Shown here: positions 18,479-28,000 of the stretch, piece after piece
Position numbering within the stretch: position 1 is the first letter of the stretch
Layout of the letters: each line of letters begins with the position of its first letter
Assembly: GCF_021491375.1 (NCBI RefSeq)
Contig: NZ_JAKEVY010000001.1
Location: 620,001 to 684,000 of the forward strand
Direction: 5' to 3'
DNA: 64,000 nucleotides
Origin: Flavihumibacter fluminis
Lineage (GTDB): Bacteria > Bacteroidota > Bacteroidia > Chitinophagales > Chitinophagaceae
Made by a program: the position numbers and the translations under genes
Notes under the pieces: model-generated
The model's database searches: none
What the model was told of the DNA's origin: nothing
Seen by the model: only the letters and a program-made list of their open reading frames with translations

Positions 18479-18527
18479 GTTTCACTTCTCACATTTCACG
18501 TTTCACGTTTCACTTTTCACTTTTCAC
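18479..18527. repeat. tandem heptamer array NTTTCAC before parB
   Basis: Seven units with a strict 7-base period fill 18479-18527: GTTTCAC, TTCTCAC, ATTTCAC, GTTTCAC twice and TTTTCAC twice. The array ends 8 bases before the parB ATG. A related array of CTCAC-type heptamers ends 9 bases before the start of the carboxylate-amine ligase gene at 36422. Confidence 0.85.
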
Positions 18528-18535
18528 TTCTTATC

Positions 18536-19453
18536 ATGACCAACCCAAATAAAAAAGACGCGCTAGGAAAAGGAATTCGTTCCTTATTGCAGAATATTGA
18601 TGCCGATTTAAAAAACACCTCGGGGCAATTGAAACCCCAGGTGGTGGAACAGGCAACTTCCATTGCCCGTATTCCCATTACACAAATTGAAACCAACCCC
18701 AAGCAGCCTCGTCGTGATTTTGATGAGCAGGCACTGAATGAGCTGGCTTCCTCTATCAAAATACATGATATCATTCAACCCATCACGGTTTCCAAACTGC
18801 CTTCGGGTAAATACCGGCTGATTTCCGGAGAGCGACGTTTCCGGGCATCCAAAATAGCTGGATTAAAAGATATCCCTGCCTATATCCGCCAGGCGGATGA
18901 CCAACAGCTACTTGAGCTGGCATTGTTGGAAAACCTGCAGCGGGAAGACCTGAATGCAATTGAAGTGAGCCTGAGTTACAAGCGCATGATGGATGAACTG
19001 AACTACACGCAGGAACAGGTGGCTGAACGTATGGGTAAGGAAAGAAGTACCGTGGCAAATTATATTCGTTTGCTACGACTACCACCCGATATCCAGGTAG
19101 CAGTTCGGAATGCCGATATCAGCATGGGACATGCACGAGCATTGATTAATGTGGATCATGTAGATAAGCAACTCTATATTTTTAACGAAATCAAGAACAA
19201 GGGATTATCTGTTCGCCAGACGGAAGAACTGGTTCGGAAAATGTATAAGGAGGATGGTCCCGCTGTTAAAACTGCTCCAAAAACCAGCCTGCCTCCTGTA
19301 TACAAGAAAATAGAGGATAATTTAGCATCCCATTTCAGTACCAAAGTGAAGCTGAACCATAACAAAAAAGGTCATGGCAGTATTACCCTGGAATATTATT
19401 CAATCCAGGAGCTGAACAAGCTGCTGGAAGCAATGGGTGTAACGGTGAATTAA
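18536..19453 (+). CDS. parB: ParB/RepB/Spo0J family partition protein
   Basis: The 305-residue centromere-binding protein has a ParB/Srx CTPase domain (residues ~45-135: IETNPKQPRRDF, LISGERRFRASK with the GERRFRA CTP motif), a helix-turn-helix (YTQEQVAERMGKERSTVANYIRLL) and a C-terminal dimerisation part with KLNHNKKGHGSITLEYY. I chose ATG 18536 (MTNPNKKDALGKGIRSLL). A frame open from 18467 would be a translated heptamer repeat and is not real. parS sites were not found by eye. Confidence 0.95.
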   Translation: MTNPNKKDALGKGIRSLLQNIDADLKNTSGQLKPQVVEQATSIARIPITQIETNPKQPRRDFDEQALNELASSIKIHDIIQPITVSKLPSGKYRLISGERRFRASKIAGLKDIPAYIRQADDQQLLELALLENLQREDLNAIEVSLSYKRMMDELNYTQEQVAERMGKERSTVANYIRLLRLPPDIQVAVRNADISMGHARALINVDHVDKQLYIFNEIKNKGLSVRQTEELVRKMYKEDGPAVKTAPKTSLPPVYKKIEDNLASHFSTKVKLNHNKKGHGSITLEYYSIQELNKLLEAMGVTVN

Positions 19454-19456
19454 TTC

Positions 19457-20263
19457 ATGAGCAGACTCCGACTGGCATTATTGCTGATGTTTTTTTCCGG
19501 ATTTTTCTGGAGCAGTGAGGCAGTTGCCCATGAAGCTCCCCTGCCTTTCTTCAACTGGCGCATGAGCTTTACTGTTAGCGATGCTTCTCTTCCAAACCGT
19601 GATACCATACCTGCTAAAATAGATTCGTTGGCCCGGCCATCCGATAGTCTTTTGCAGGCTCCCAAAAAACTCCTGGCGGTTGTGGACAGCACGGGGAAAG
19701 TTGCGAGTGCAGGAAAAGACACTGCGAAAACTGCCAAAAAAATAAAAGCGCCCCATGATCCCCGGAAAGCCACCATTCGTTCCGCAATTATTCCAGGATG
19801 GGGACAGATTTATAACAGGAAATACTGGAAAGTACCTATTGTTTATGCAGCCCTGGGAATTACCGGGTATGTGTTTTTTGACAATATCAAAACCTACCGG
19901 GAAGTGCGTTTTGCTTACCAGGTAACTGTTGGCAGGGATACCGCCAGTTGGGATAAAGTGGCGCCCTATCTCAGAGTATTTGTAGAAAACAATGCAGCCT
20001 CCTCTCTCGATAACTACCGCCGGGAATTTCGCCGTAACATTGATTATTCCGTATTGGTTTTCCTTCTTTTCTGGGGCCTCAATGTTGTGGATGCAACCGT
20101 GGATGCACACCTGAAAGAGTTTGATGTGAGTCCGGAGCTTAGCATGAAACTCAAACCGCTCCTGCCCAACAACACCTACCAGTTGGGTGTAGGTAATACT
20201 GCCGGATTATCGCTGATATTTGATATTCACAAAGCGAAGCCAGGCAGGCTTTGGGTGAAATAA
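19457..20263 (+). CDS. DUF5683 domain protein, probably envelope-located
   Basis: The 268-residue protein has a signal peptide (ending near AVAHEA), a low-complexity Ser/Lys linker (40-95) and the DUF5683 domain: ATIRSAIIPGWGQIYNRKYWKVPIVYAALGI at ~102-132, with a helix before DNIKTYREVRFAYQ and a second in VLVFLLFWGLNVVDATVDAHL. DUF5683 genes regularly follow parAB in Bacteroidota, and this one starts 3 bases after parB. Function unknown; the position suggests an envelope role coupled to chromosome segregation (inference). Confidence 0.85.
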   Translation: MSRLRLALLLMFFSGFFWSSEAVAHEAPLPFFNWRMSFTVSDASLPNRDTIPAKIDSLARPSDSLLQAPKKLLAVVDSTGKVASAGKDTAKTAKKIKAPHDPRKATIRSAIIPGWGQIYNRKYWKVPIVYAALGITGYVFFDNIKTYREVRFAYQVTVGRDTASWDKVAPYLRVFVENNAASSLDNYRREFRRNIDYSVLVFLLFWGLNVVDATVDAHLKEFDVSPELSMKLKPLLPNNTYQLGVGNTAGLSLIFDIHKAKPGRLWVK

Positions 20264-20271
20264 ATGTGAGA

Positions 20272-20375
20272 AGGGAGAAGGGAGACAAAGGAGACAAAGG
20301 AGACAAAGGAAACGGTTGAAGGCAGTGTTCCATCTTCCATTCCTCCATCTTCCATTGCCCCTCTTCCATTCCTCC
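20272..20375. repeat. purine-rich then pyrimidine-rich short repeats between DUF5683 gene and dapB
   Basis: The left part repeats GAGAAGG twice and GAGACAAAG three times. The right part repeats TTCCATC and TTCCATT units, mostly with a 7-base period. The two arms are roughly complementary in composition around a short spacer. Words such as CTTCCATTC recur in the array at 48374-48443. Confidence 0.75.
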
Positions 20376-20384
20376 TTATCTTTG
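20355..20384 (+). promoter_or_regulatory. promoter of dapB
   Basis: TTG (20355-20357), 19 bases, TATCTTTG (20377-20384) match the Bacteroidota consensus exactly. The -33 half lies inside the pyrimidine-rich repeat. The element is 57 bases before the dapB start. Confidence 0.6.
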
Positions 20385-20441
20385 CGCGAAAGGTTGCCAA
20401 CTACGTAACCTGCCAAAACTTCTAACCTTCAATTTTTTACT

Positions 20442-21158
20442 TTGCAAATCGCACTCATCGGATACGGGAAAATGGGCCAGGCCATTGAAAAAATCGCACT
20501 GGAAAGAGGACATACAATCGGACTTAAAATTGACGTCGACAATAGACATGAACTCAACGAGGAAAAGCTGGCAAGCATTAATGTGGCCATCGAATTTACC
20601 AGTCCGCATAGCGCATTTGACAATATCATGGATCTTTTGAAATGTAAAGTTCCCGTTGTATGTGGCTCTACCGGCTGGCTCGATAAGAAAGAAGCGGTTG
20701 ATGAATACTGTTTGCAACAGCAGGGTGCTTTTCTCTATGCCAGTAATTTTTCTGTTGGAGTAAACATCTTTTTTGAACTCAATAAAAAACTGGCGGAACT
20801 GATGGCCCATCAGACAGAATACCGCGCCTCCATGGAGGAAATTCACCATACGCAGAAAAAAGATGCTCCTTCAGGTACAGCAGTTACCCTGGCGGAACAA
20901 ATCCTGCACACCATTCCGTTATACAAAAACTGGGTAAATCATGCATCCGGGAAAGCGGATGAATTGTCCATCATCAGTGAACGTATCGATCCGGCACCTG
21001 GTACCCATAAGGTTAAATATGCTTCTGCCATTGATGATATTGAAATCATTCATACAGCGCATAGCAGAACGGGATTTGCTACCGGTGCGGTGATGGCCGC
21101 CGAATTTCTGCAAGGTAAGAGGGGAATTTATGGCATGAAGGATGTACTTGGCTTATGA
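20442..21158 (+). CDS. dapB: 4-hydroxy-tetrahydrodipicolinate reductase
   Basis: The 238-residue enzyme reduces hydroxytetrahydrodipicolinate with NAD(P)H in the lysine/diaminopimelate route. It shows the nucleotide-binding GYGKMGQAIE (residues 7-16), the catalytic EIHHTQKKDAPSGTA near 133-147 (His-His plus Lys) and a C-terminal TGFATGAVMAAEFL. The start is TTG, placed right before the first beta strand (MQIALIGYG) with no better ATG. The stop overlaps the start of the Rrf2 gene in ATGA, so the two are translationally coupled. Confidence 0.95.
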   Translation: MQIALIGYGKMGQAIEKIALERGHTIGLKIDVDNRHELNEEKLASINVAIEFTSPHSAFDNIMDLLKCKVPVVCGSTGWLDKKEAVDEYCLQQQGAFLYASNFSVGVNIFFELNKKLAELMAHQTEYRASMEEIHHTQKKDAPSGTAVTLAEQILHTIPLYKNWVNHASGKADELSIISERIDPAPGTHKVKYASAIDDIEIIHTAHSRTGFATGAVMAAEFLQGKRGIYGMKDVLGL

Positions 21159-21565
21159 TCTCAAAAAAAACCCAATACGGCTTGAAAGCGCTGAGTTATA
21201 TGGCTCAGCGGGAAAACCAGGGACCTATTCTTATCGCAGATATTTCCGTGGATCAGAAAATTCCCATTAAATTCCTGGAAGCTATTCTGCTGGACCTGAA
21301 AAAAGCAGGACTCCTCGATAGTAAAAAAGGAAAAGGCGGGGGCTATTATTTTGCCCAGCCGCCCGGGCAGATTAAAGTGGCTACAGTTATCCGCTTACTT
21401 GACGGTCCGATTGCCATGCTACCTTGCGCCAGCCTCAACTTTTACAAGAAATGCGAAGACTGCAATGAACTTACCTGTGGATTGAATCATCTCATGAAAG
21501 AAGTGCGTGATGCGAGCCTGGCCATCCTGGAAAACAGAACAGTAGCCGATCTTGCATTTCTCTAA
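21155..21565 (+). CDS. Rrf2 family regulator with a four-Cys cluster
   Basis: The 136-residue regulator has a winged helix (MISKKTQYGLKALSYMA, IPIKFLEAILLDLKKAGLLDSKKGKGGGY) and a wing with the usual GKGGGY. Cys91, Cys100, Cys103 and Cys108 lie where IscR, NsrR and RsrR ligate an Fe-S cluster, though CymR-like members lack one. It probably senses iron-sulfur status, redox or NO (inference). Overlap with dapB by 4 bases is unusual for this family, whose members more often sit with isc, suf or cys genes. Confidence 0.88.
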   Translation: MISKKTQYGLKALSYMAQRENQGPILIADISVDQKIPIKFLEAILLDLKKAGLLDSKKGKGGGYYFAQPPGQIKVATVIRLLDGPIAMLPCASLNFYKKCEDCNELTCGLNHLMKEVRDASLAILENRTVADLAFL

Positions 21566-21573
21566 GCTGCATA

Positions 21574-22800
21574 TTATTCTCCCAATAAGCGGTTCACCGT
21601 TTCTTCAAACTCCTTCACATATTTCGTGTGTTCTTCCCCGGTAGCCGGACCAAAAAATCCGCTGTTTATTTTTTTTATTGAGCCATCTCTACCAACAAAA
21701 ATCGTTGTTGGGAATACTTTTATCGGCGTTAACTGAGGTAATGTTTTTTCTGTACGAAGCGTATCCGAACTGGTAACACCGGTAATCAGCATGGGATATC
21801 CCACATTGAACCGATCTTTAAACTTGCGAAGGCTGGCACGGGACCGATTGATATCGGTACTGTATTCATAAGCCAGGGAAACCACTTCAAGTCCCCGCCC
21901 TTTATGTTGATCATAATACCTGCTTAAAAAACGGGTCTCATCCATACAATTTGGACACCAGGAGCCCATGATCTGAATCACTACCACTTTATTCTGGAAT
22001 CGGGGATCTCGTATACTCACGGTCTTACCTTCCAGATCAGGAAAACTGAATTGTAAGGGAGGCGCATCCGGCCGAACATGTACCTGTATGCCATCAACTG
22101 GCAGACTGGCTGCTTCATTACGAATGGCAGAAAATGCTTCCACATGTTTGGGACCGGAGTAAAAATAGCCGCCTTCAATCTCATTCTCAGAACGGATATG
22201 TGCTGAAAACACATACGCATGGCTGCCATCAAAAGTGCTTAGAAACATACTATCGCCGCGTACAATGCCTTCCAGATAGCGGTAATCCCCCGAAGGAGCC
22301 AGTATGGTTCCGGTGAGATATGAGCCTTTTTGTACAAGCTGTGCAACTGCGGGACGCGGACTCCCATCCGGACGAATGATTGTCATTTCCCATTTACCTG
22401 AAATACTACCCGCTGGTGGAGCTCCGGGTTGAAAGCGATCTTTCACTCCCGGCCTGGCAATCATTGGCATTACCGATAAAACAGTGCTCGTGCCCTTTTT
22501 CCACTCCCCCTTTAACGAACCATCTTTTTGAATTTGCAGGAAAAACGCGGACTCAAAAAAAGGCAGATCAATCAAAACGGAATCCCCTTTGCGCTGAATA
22601 TTGCGGACCTCCAGTCGCTCTGATGCATTGAGAATCGTCATTTCAGGTTTCCCCTTTTCATACCTCCATTCGAAATTGAAAACAATAGGCAAACCGGCTT
22701 CACGCAACAGCTCCGCCTTCCAGGTACCCGCTTTTATGGTTTGCGCCTGTCCGATGAATCCAGTCAAACTAATGAGTACTATTCCAATAAGTTTTCGCAT
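21574..22800 (-). CDS. TlpA-like thioredoxin-fold protein, periplasmic
   Basis: The 408-residue protein has a signal peptide (MRKLIGIVLISLTGFIGQAQT), a beta-rich N-terminal half (20-250) and a C-terminal TlpA/ResA-like thioredoxin domain. The active site is WCPNC (Cys282 and Cys285 from the ATG at 22800), and the cis-Pro loop is near VFPTTIFVGRDG. It should carry out disulfide reduction or thiol-disulfide exchange in the periplasm. The large N-terminal region is common in Bacteroidota TlpA proteins but unassigned. An upstream in-frame start at 22860 would precede the signal peptide and is rejected. Confidence 0.87.
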   Translation of the reverse strand: MRKLIGIVLISLTGFIGQAQTIKAGTWKAELLREAGLPIVFNFEWRYEKGKPEMTILNASERLEVRNIQRKGDSVLIDLPFFESAFFLQIQKDGSLKGEWKKGTSTVLSVMPMIARPGVKDRFQPGAPPAGSISGKWEMTIIRPDGSPRPAVAQLVQKGSYLTGTILAPSGDYRYLEGIVRGDSMFLSTFDGSHAYVFSAHIRSENEIEGGYFYSGPKHVEAFSAIRNEAASLPVDGIQVHVRPDAPPLQFSFPDLEGKTVSIRDPRFQNKVVVIQIMGSWCPNCMDETRFLSRYYDQHKGRGLEVVSLAYEYSTDINRSRASLRKFKDRFNVGYPMLITGVTSSDTLRTEKTLPQLTPIKVFPTTIFVGRDGSIKKINSGFFGPATGEEHTKYVKEFEETVNRLLGE

Positions 22801-22862
22801 AATCCAGTATTCTGACCGGCAATTTACGCCAGCCAGCCGGTTTACCTGTGATTTTAACAAGC

Positions 22863-23810
22863 CTACTGAGCTTTCAGATTGGCCAGCATATCAGCTGTCA
22901 TACGCTTGAGATCGAAATCCTGTTGCCAGCCCCAATCTCTCCTTGCAATATGATCATCAATGCTCTGAGGCCAGGAATCGGCTATTGCTTGCCGGTAGTC
23001 AGGTTCATATCGCATGCTAAAATGTGGAATATGTTCCTGGATCGAAGCGGCAATTTCCCGGGGAGAGAAACTCATAGCGGAAACATTGTAGGAGGTACGA
23101 ACTGTGATCTTTTCTGCCGGCGCCTCCATGAGTTCAATGGTTGCCTTAATGGCATCCGGCATATACATCATGGGCAGATACGTATCTTCCTTGAGGAAGG
23201 AGGTATACTTCCCCTCTTCCAGGGCTTCGTGAAAAATTTCAACAGCGTAGTCGGTAGTACCTCCGCCCGGGGCGGATTTATAACTGATCAGTCCGGGGTA
23301 CCGCAGACTTCTCACATCCACTCCGTATCGCTGGTGGTAATAATTGCACCAGAATTCACCAGCGTATTTGGAAATGCCATACACGGTAGTAGGTTCGATA
23401 ATGGTGTACTGCGGGCAGTTCTGTTTTGGGGAAGTTGGACCAAACACCGCAATGGAAGAAGGCCAGTAAACTTTAGTCAGCTTTTCTTCCCGTGCGATAT
23501 CCAGCACATTCAACAAACTTTGCATATTCAGATGCCAGGCCAGATTGGGATTCTTTTCGCCCGTTGCCGAAAGGATCGCAGCCAACAGATAAATCTGCGT
23601 AATATTCTGGCGGATTACCAGCACATGTAACATCTCCTTATTGAGGGCATCAATTGATACATAGGGACCAGTACCTTTCAGCAATTCATTTTCTTCCCGA
23701 AGGTCAGAGGCGAGCACATTACTGTTTCCGTAAATCTTTCTGAGCGCCAGAGTTAGTTCCACACCGATTTGTCCACAGGCGCCGATTACCAATATTTTTT
23801 CTTTCGTCAT
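22863..23810 (-). CDS. NAD-dependent L-threonine 3-dehydrogenase-like SDR
   Basis: The 315-residue protein is an extended short-chain dehydrogenase. ILVIGACGQIGVELTLAL (5-22) is the Rossmann GxxGxxG, SDLRE an acidic NAD-specific turn, and TVYGISKYAGEFWCNYYH carries the YxxxK catalytic pair. The whole chain aligns with the epimerase-like threonine 3-dehydrogenases that turn threonine into 2-amino-3-oxobutyrate, for glycine formation. The ATG at 23810 gives the family N-terminus. It is divergent from kdsA with 174 bases between. Confidence 0.83.
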   Translation of the reverse strand: MTKEKILVIGACGQIGVELTLALRKIYGNSNVLASDLREENELLKGTGPYVSIDALNKEMLHVLVIRQNITQIYLLAAILSATGEKNPNLAWHLNMQSLLNVLDIAREEKLTKVYWPSSIAVFGPTSPKQNCPQYTIIEPTTVYGISKYAGEFWCNYYHQRYGVDVRSLRYPGLISYKSAPGGGTTDYAVEIFHEALEEGKYTSFLKEDTYLPMMYMPDAIKATIELMEAPAEKITVRTSYNVSAMSFSPREIAASIQEHIPHFSMRYEPDYRQAIADSWPQSIDDHIARRDWGWQQDFDLKRMTADMLANLKAQ

Positions 23811-23972
23811 AGCAAGCAAAATTTCGGTTGCAAACCTACATACAAAACGCTTTGGTTTTTCAACCAGCGCAATCGTTTCCCTACCCCCTGCTCCTTTCCT
23901 CATTCCACCGAGGAGGATGGTAGTCCGCCATGTGAGGAGGGTACCCACCTATGGCGGGGTGAAAGGAACCCT

Positions 23973-23980
23973 TATCTTTG
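23973..23980 (+). promoter_or_regulatory. -7 element (TATCTTTG) 4 bases before the kdsA start
   Basis: TATCTTTG is a full match to TAnnTTTG and ends 4 bases before the kdsA ATG at 23985. No TTG is found at -33 spacing. If used, the transcript would start at or next to the start codon. Confidence 0.45.
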
Positions 23981-23984
23981 CAGG

Positions 23985-24803
23985 ATGGAAAAATTTCTGC
24001 AAGACCTGTTCAAGGGACAATCCTACGACGAAAAAAACTTTTTTCTGATTGCCGGCCCCTGTGTTATTGAAAGCGAAGAACTGCTTAGCGAGGTAGCAGA
24101 AAAAGTAAAAGCCATCTGCACGAAACTCGGCATCCCTTATATTTTCAAATCTTCTTACCGAAAGGCGAACCGAACCAGTGCCAGTTCCTTTACCGGACTA
24201 GGAGACGAACTCGGATTAGGTTTGCTTCATAAAACAGGTCAGCGTTTCCAACTACCTACTACCACCGATATCCATGCCCACGACGAAGCCGCCCCTGCAG
24301 CCAAATTCGCAGATATACTTCAAATACCCGCTTTCCTCTGCCGGCAAACCGACCTGTTGGTCAGCGCCGCCGAAACGGGTAAAATCATCAATGTGAAAAA
24401 AGGCCAGTTCCTGAGCGGTCCGGCTATGAAGTTTGCGGTGGAAAAAATCAGGCAGGCAGGGAACGATAAAATTATCCTTACGGAAAGAGGCACCACCTTC
24501 GGCTACCAGGACCTGGTTGTGGATTACCGCAATATTCCATGGATGAAGGAACACGGTGTGCCGGTAGTGATGGATTGCACCCACAGCCTGCAGCAACCCA
24601 ACCAGACTTCCGGTGTAACGGGAGGAAATCCACAACTGATTGGCACCATCGCCAAAGCATCACTGGCAGCAGGAGCGGATGGCCTCTTCATTGAAACACA
24701 TCCAAACCCGGCGGTTGCCAAAAGCGACGGAGCCAATATGTTGAAACTGGACCTGCTGGAGGAACTGCTGACCACCCTGGTAAAACTACGAAAAGCCCTA
24801 TAA
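23985..24803 (+). CDS. kdsA: 3-deoxy-8-phosphooctulonate (KDO-8-P) synthase
   Basis: The 272-residue aldolase joins phosphoenolpyruvate and arabinose-5-phosphate to make KDO-8-phosphate, the first step to the KDO of lipopolysaccharide inner core. It shows FFLIAGPCVIESEELL (18-33), IFKSSYRKANRTS, IPAFLCRQTDLL, VMDCTHSLQQPNQ and LFIETHPNPAVAKSDG, all conserved. The C in GPC and the metal-site residues are present, but metal dependence cannot be judged by eye. The start ATG at 23985 follows the promoter-like motif; in-frame upstream codons are non-coding. Confidence 0.96.
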   Translation: MEKFLQDLFKGQSYDEKNFFLIAGPCVIESEELLSEVAEKVKAICTKLGIPYIFKSSYRKANRTSASSFTGLGDELGLGLLHKTGQRFQLPTTTDIHAHDEAAPAAKFADILQIPAFLCRQTDLLVSAAETGKIINVKKGQFLSGPAMKFAVEKIRQAGNDKIILTERGTTFGYQDLVVDYRNIPWMKEHGVPVVMDCTHSLQQPNQTSGVTGGNPQLIGTIAKASLAAGADGLFIETHPNPAVAKSDGANMLKLDLLEELLTTLVKLRKAL

Positions 24804-25001
24804 GCCCCCCCCTCAACAGATGATAAGACCAGGTTAAGAATTAAACCTCATCCCGGGTATACCAGTCTCATCCAGTAATTTCGTTCAATGGTCACATTCT
24901 TCTGAAAAGGATGCCGCTGAATAGTTAATTTTACAGATAATACCCAATTCCTGAAACGAGTATTTAAAATAACCGGTTATCTAATCCTGTCGCTTCTGCT
25001 A

Positions 25002-28000
25002 TTGGTGGTGCTGGTGTATTTTCTCTTGCAGGTATCTTTCGTCCAGAATTATATTGCCAGGCACGCAGCCAACAGGCTGTCGCGGGCGCTGAAAACCGAG
25101 GTTAAAGTGGATCATATCGACCTCGAATTTTTCAACACCCTTTCTCTGAACGGCACCCTGGTAAGGGATCAGCAGAAAGACACATTGCTGTATGCCGGCG
25201 CCCTCAAGGTAAACATCACCGATTGGTTTTTTGTGAAAGACCAGGTGGAACTCACGTATATCGGGCTGGAAAACACCCTGATTGATTTGCACCGGGTGGA
25301 TTCGGTCTGGAATTACCAGTTTCTTGCCGATTATTTCGCGGCTCCCCCCAGTCAGAAAAAACAGAACCCGATCCAGTTATCGGTAAAGGAAGTATCGCTG
25401 AAAAACATCAGGTTGCTGCAGCGGGATGAATGGCGGGGAGAAAACCTGGGACTATCACTTCAATCGCTCGATCTGCAGGCTGAAGTGTTTGACCTGATCA
25501 ATAAAAACATCCAGGTAAAAAACCTGTCTATCGTACAGCCCATTTTTTCCATTTACAATTATGATGGGAACCGGCCACCAAGACCCCGTAAGGTGAGTTC
25601 TCCTCTTCCTCCGAACGATCCCGAGAACCTGAGATGGAACCCCGGGAAATGGTCGCTGGGCATCCGCAACCTGACCATCCGGAATGGAACCCTTAAAAAC
25701 GACATTGAAACCGAAAGAGCGCCCTACTACTATTTTGACGGCGCACATTTCCAGTTCAGCCAGATCAACAGCCAGATCAGTGATATCAAACTAGTAAACG
25801 ACACTTTCAGCGGCAATATCCAGATTGCAACCAAAGAGAGATCCGGCTTTGAAGTAAAAAAATTAAAAGCCCTTATGCGATTCCATCCTGAAGCGATGGA
25901 GTTCCGTCAACTCGACATACGCACGCCTAAAAGCTATCTGCGGAACTATTATGCCATGCGCTATGATACGTTTGATGATATGAGTGAATTCATCGACAGT
26001 ATCCGGCTGGAAGGCAATTTCACGGATGCCATTATTCACAGCGATGACATCGCTTATTTCGCCCCTGAACTGGCAAACTGGAATACCCGGATCAGCCTGA
26101 GTGGAAAGGCATCGGGTACCATCAGTCATCTGGAAGGGAAAAAAGTAATAGCAAAAGCAGGTAATAACACCTACTTGAATGGAGACTTTGTATTGAAAGG
26201 CCTGCCCGACATAAAAAAGTCCTATCTCGATGTAACAGTTCGGGATTTCAATGCCAGCTATGCTGATGTAACACAATTCTTTCCTGTTATTAAAACAATT
26301 AACGAACCCCGGCTGGATCGGCTTGGTTTTATAAAATTCAAGGGCAGCTTCACCGGATTCCTGACTGATTTTGTAACCTATGGAACTATTGAAACAGCCT
26401 TAGGCACCCTGGCTACTGATGTGAATATGAAATTCCCCGATAAAGGTGCTCCCATGTATGAAGGAACCATTCAGACAGAAGAATTTAATCTTGGGCAATT
26501 TATTGGGAACAACATGCTGGGTTCTTTTGGTGTTGCCGGTGATATTAAGGGAAGAGGCTTTACACTGCAAACTTTGGATGCGGGACTGAAAGGCTATATT
26601 CCGTTTATCGTGTATAAGGGGTATGAGTACCGTGATATCGAAATAGATGGAAAATTCGCAAAGCGTCTTTTTAATGGAAATGTTGCGGTGAACGATGAAC
26701 ACCTGGAAGCAAAACTAAAGGGACTGGTTGATTTGTCCGGTGAAATACCCCGCTTCGATTTTAGTGCACTGGTGGTGAATGCGAATCTGCGCAGCATGAA
26801 ATTCGCAAAAGAAGAACTGGATTTCAATGGCACCTTCAATGTGAATTTTTCAGGCAGCAATATTGACAACTTCCTGGGATCCGCCCGCATTTCCGATGCT
26901 TCGGTGTATAACAATGGACAACGAATTTCCTTTGACAGCCTATATGTGGAAAGCAGTTTGCAGGAAAGTGGGAACAAAACCATCACCGTGCGTTCCAACG
27001 AATTCGAAGGCATACTCGCCGGAAAATTCAATATCTCTTCCTTACCTGATGCCTTCCAGACCTTTCTCAACCGTTACTACCCCAGTTATATTGCAGCATC
27101 GAAAACAGCAGTGGACAATAACTTCAGCTTTTTTATCACCACGCGCAAAGTGGATGATTACCTAAGTCTGCTGGATAAACGGCTCAAAGGATTTAATAAC
27201 GCTACCATCAACGGGCAGCTCAATACCAAAGAAAACATATTTGATGTGGATGCCGAGATCCCGGAATTCGGGTATAATAAACTCAGCTTCTACGATGTAA
27301 AATTCAAAGGCCGGGGAAATTTTGATTCGCTTGCAGTGAATACCACTGTTGGAGACATCCAGGTAAATGACAGTCTGCATTTCCCGGGATCCGTTGTGAA
27401 TATCAGCGCCAGCAATGACCTTTCAAAAGTTAGCATTCAAACCAGTGCCAACCAGACGCTAAACCGAGCTTCCATTGCCGGTGAAGTACAAACGCTGAAA
27501 AATGGTATCCGGGTACAGTTTTACCCTTCCAGTTTCGAAATCAACGAAAAACCCTGGATCATTGACGATGGAGGTGAGATCATCCTGAGTAAAGAACTTG
27601 TTACAACTGAAGGCGTTCGGATTTACAGTGAAGACCAGGAAATCATACTCAGCTCTGCTCCTTCGTCTATTGGTAAGGGTAATGATCTGAAAGTGGAATT
27701 GAAGAAAATCAATATAGGCGATTTCGCGCCCTTCTTTGTTAAATCAAACCGGCTGGAAGGATTGCTCACCGGGGAGATAGAACTTATCGATCCGTTCAGC
27801 AACCTGCAGGTGGATGCCGTAGCGAAAGCGGAACAGTTTCGCCTGGACAATGATTCAATAGGTGTGCTGGATCTGAGCAGCACTTATTCCAGCAAGTCGG
27901 GCAGGGTGACTTTTAAAACTATTTCGCTTAATGAGAATTACAATTTTGATGTAGCCGGACTGGTCAACACAACAGACAGTTTATCAGACCAGGTAGATAT

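Noticed and set aside
18479-18527. Heptamer array considered as a CRISPR array
   Set aside because: Units are 7 bases with no unique spacers, and no cas genes are near.
18467-18535. Upstream extension of ParB (23 residues)
   Set aside because: It would translate the heptamer repeat; ParB homology begins at ATG 18536.
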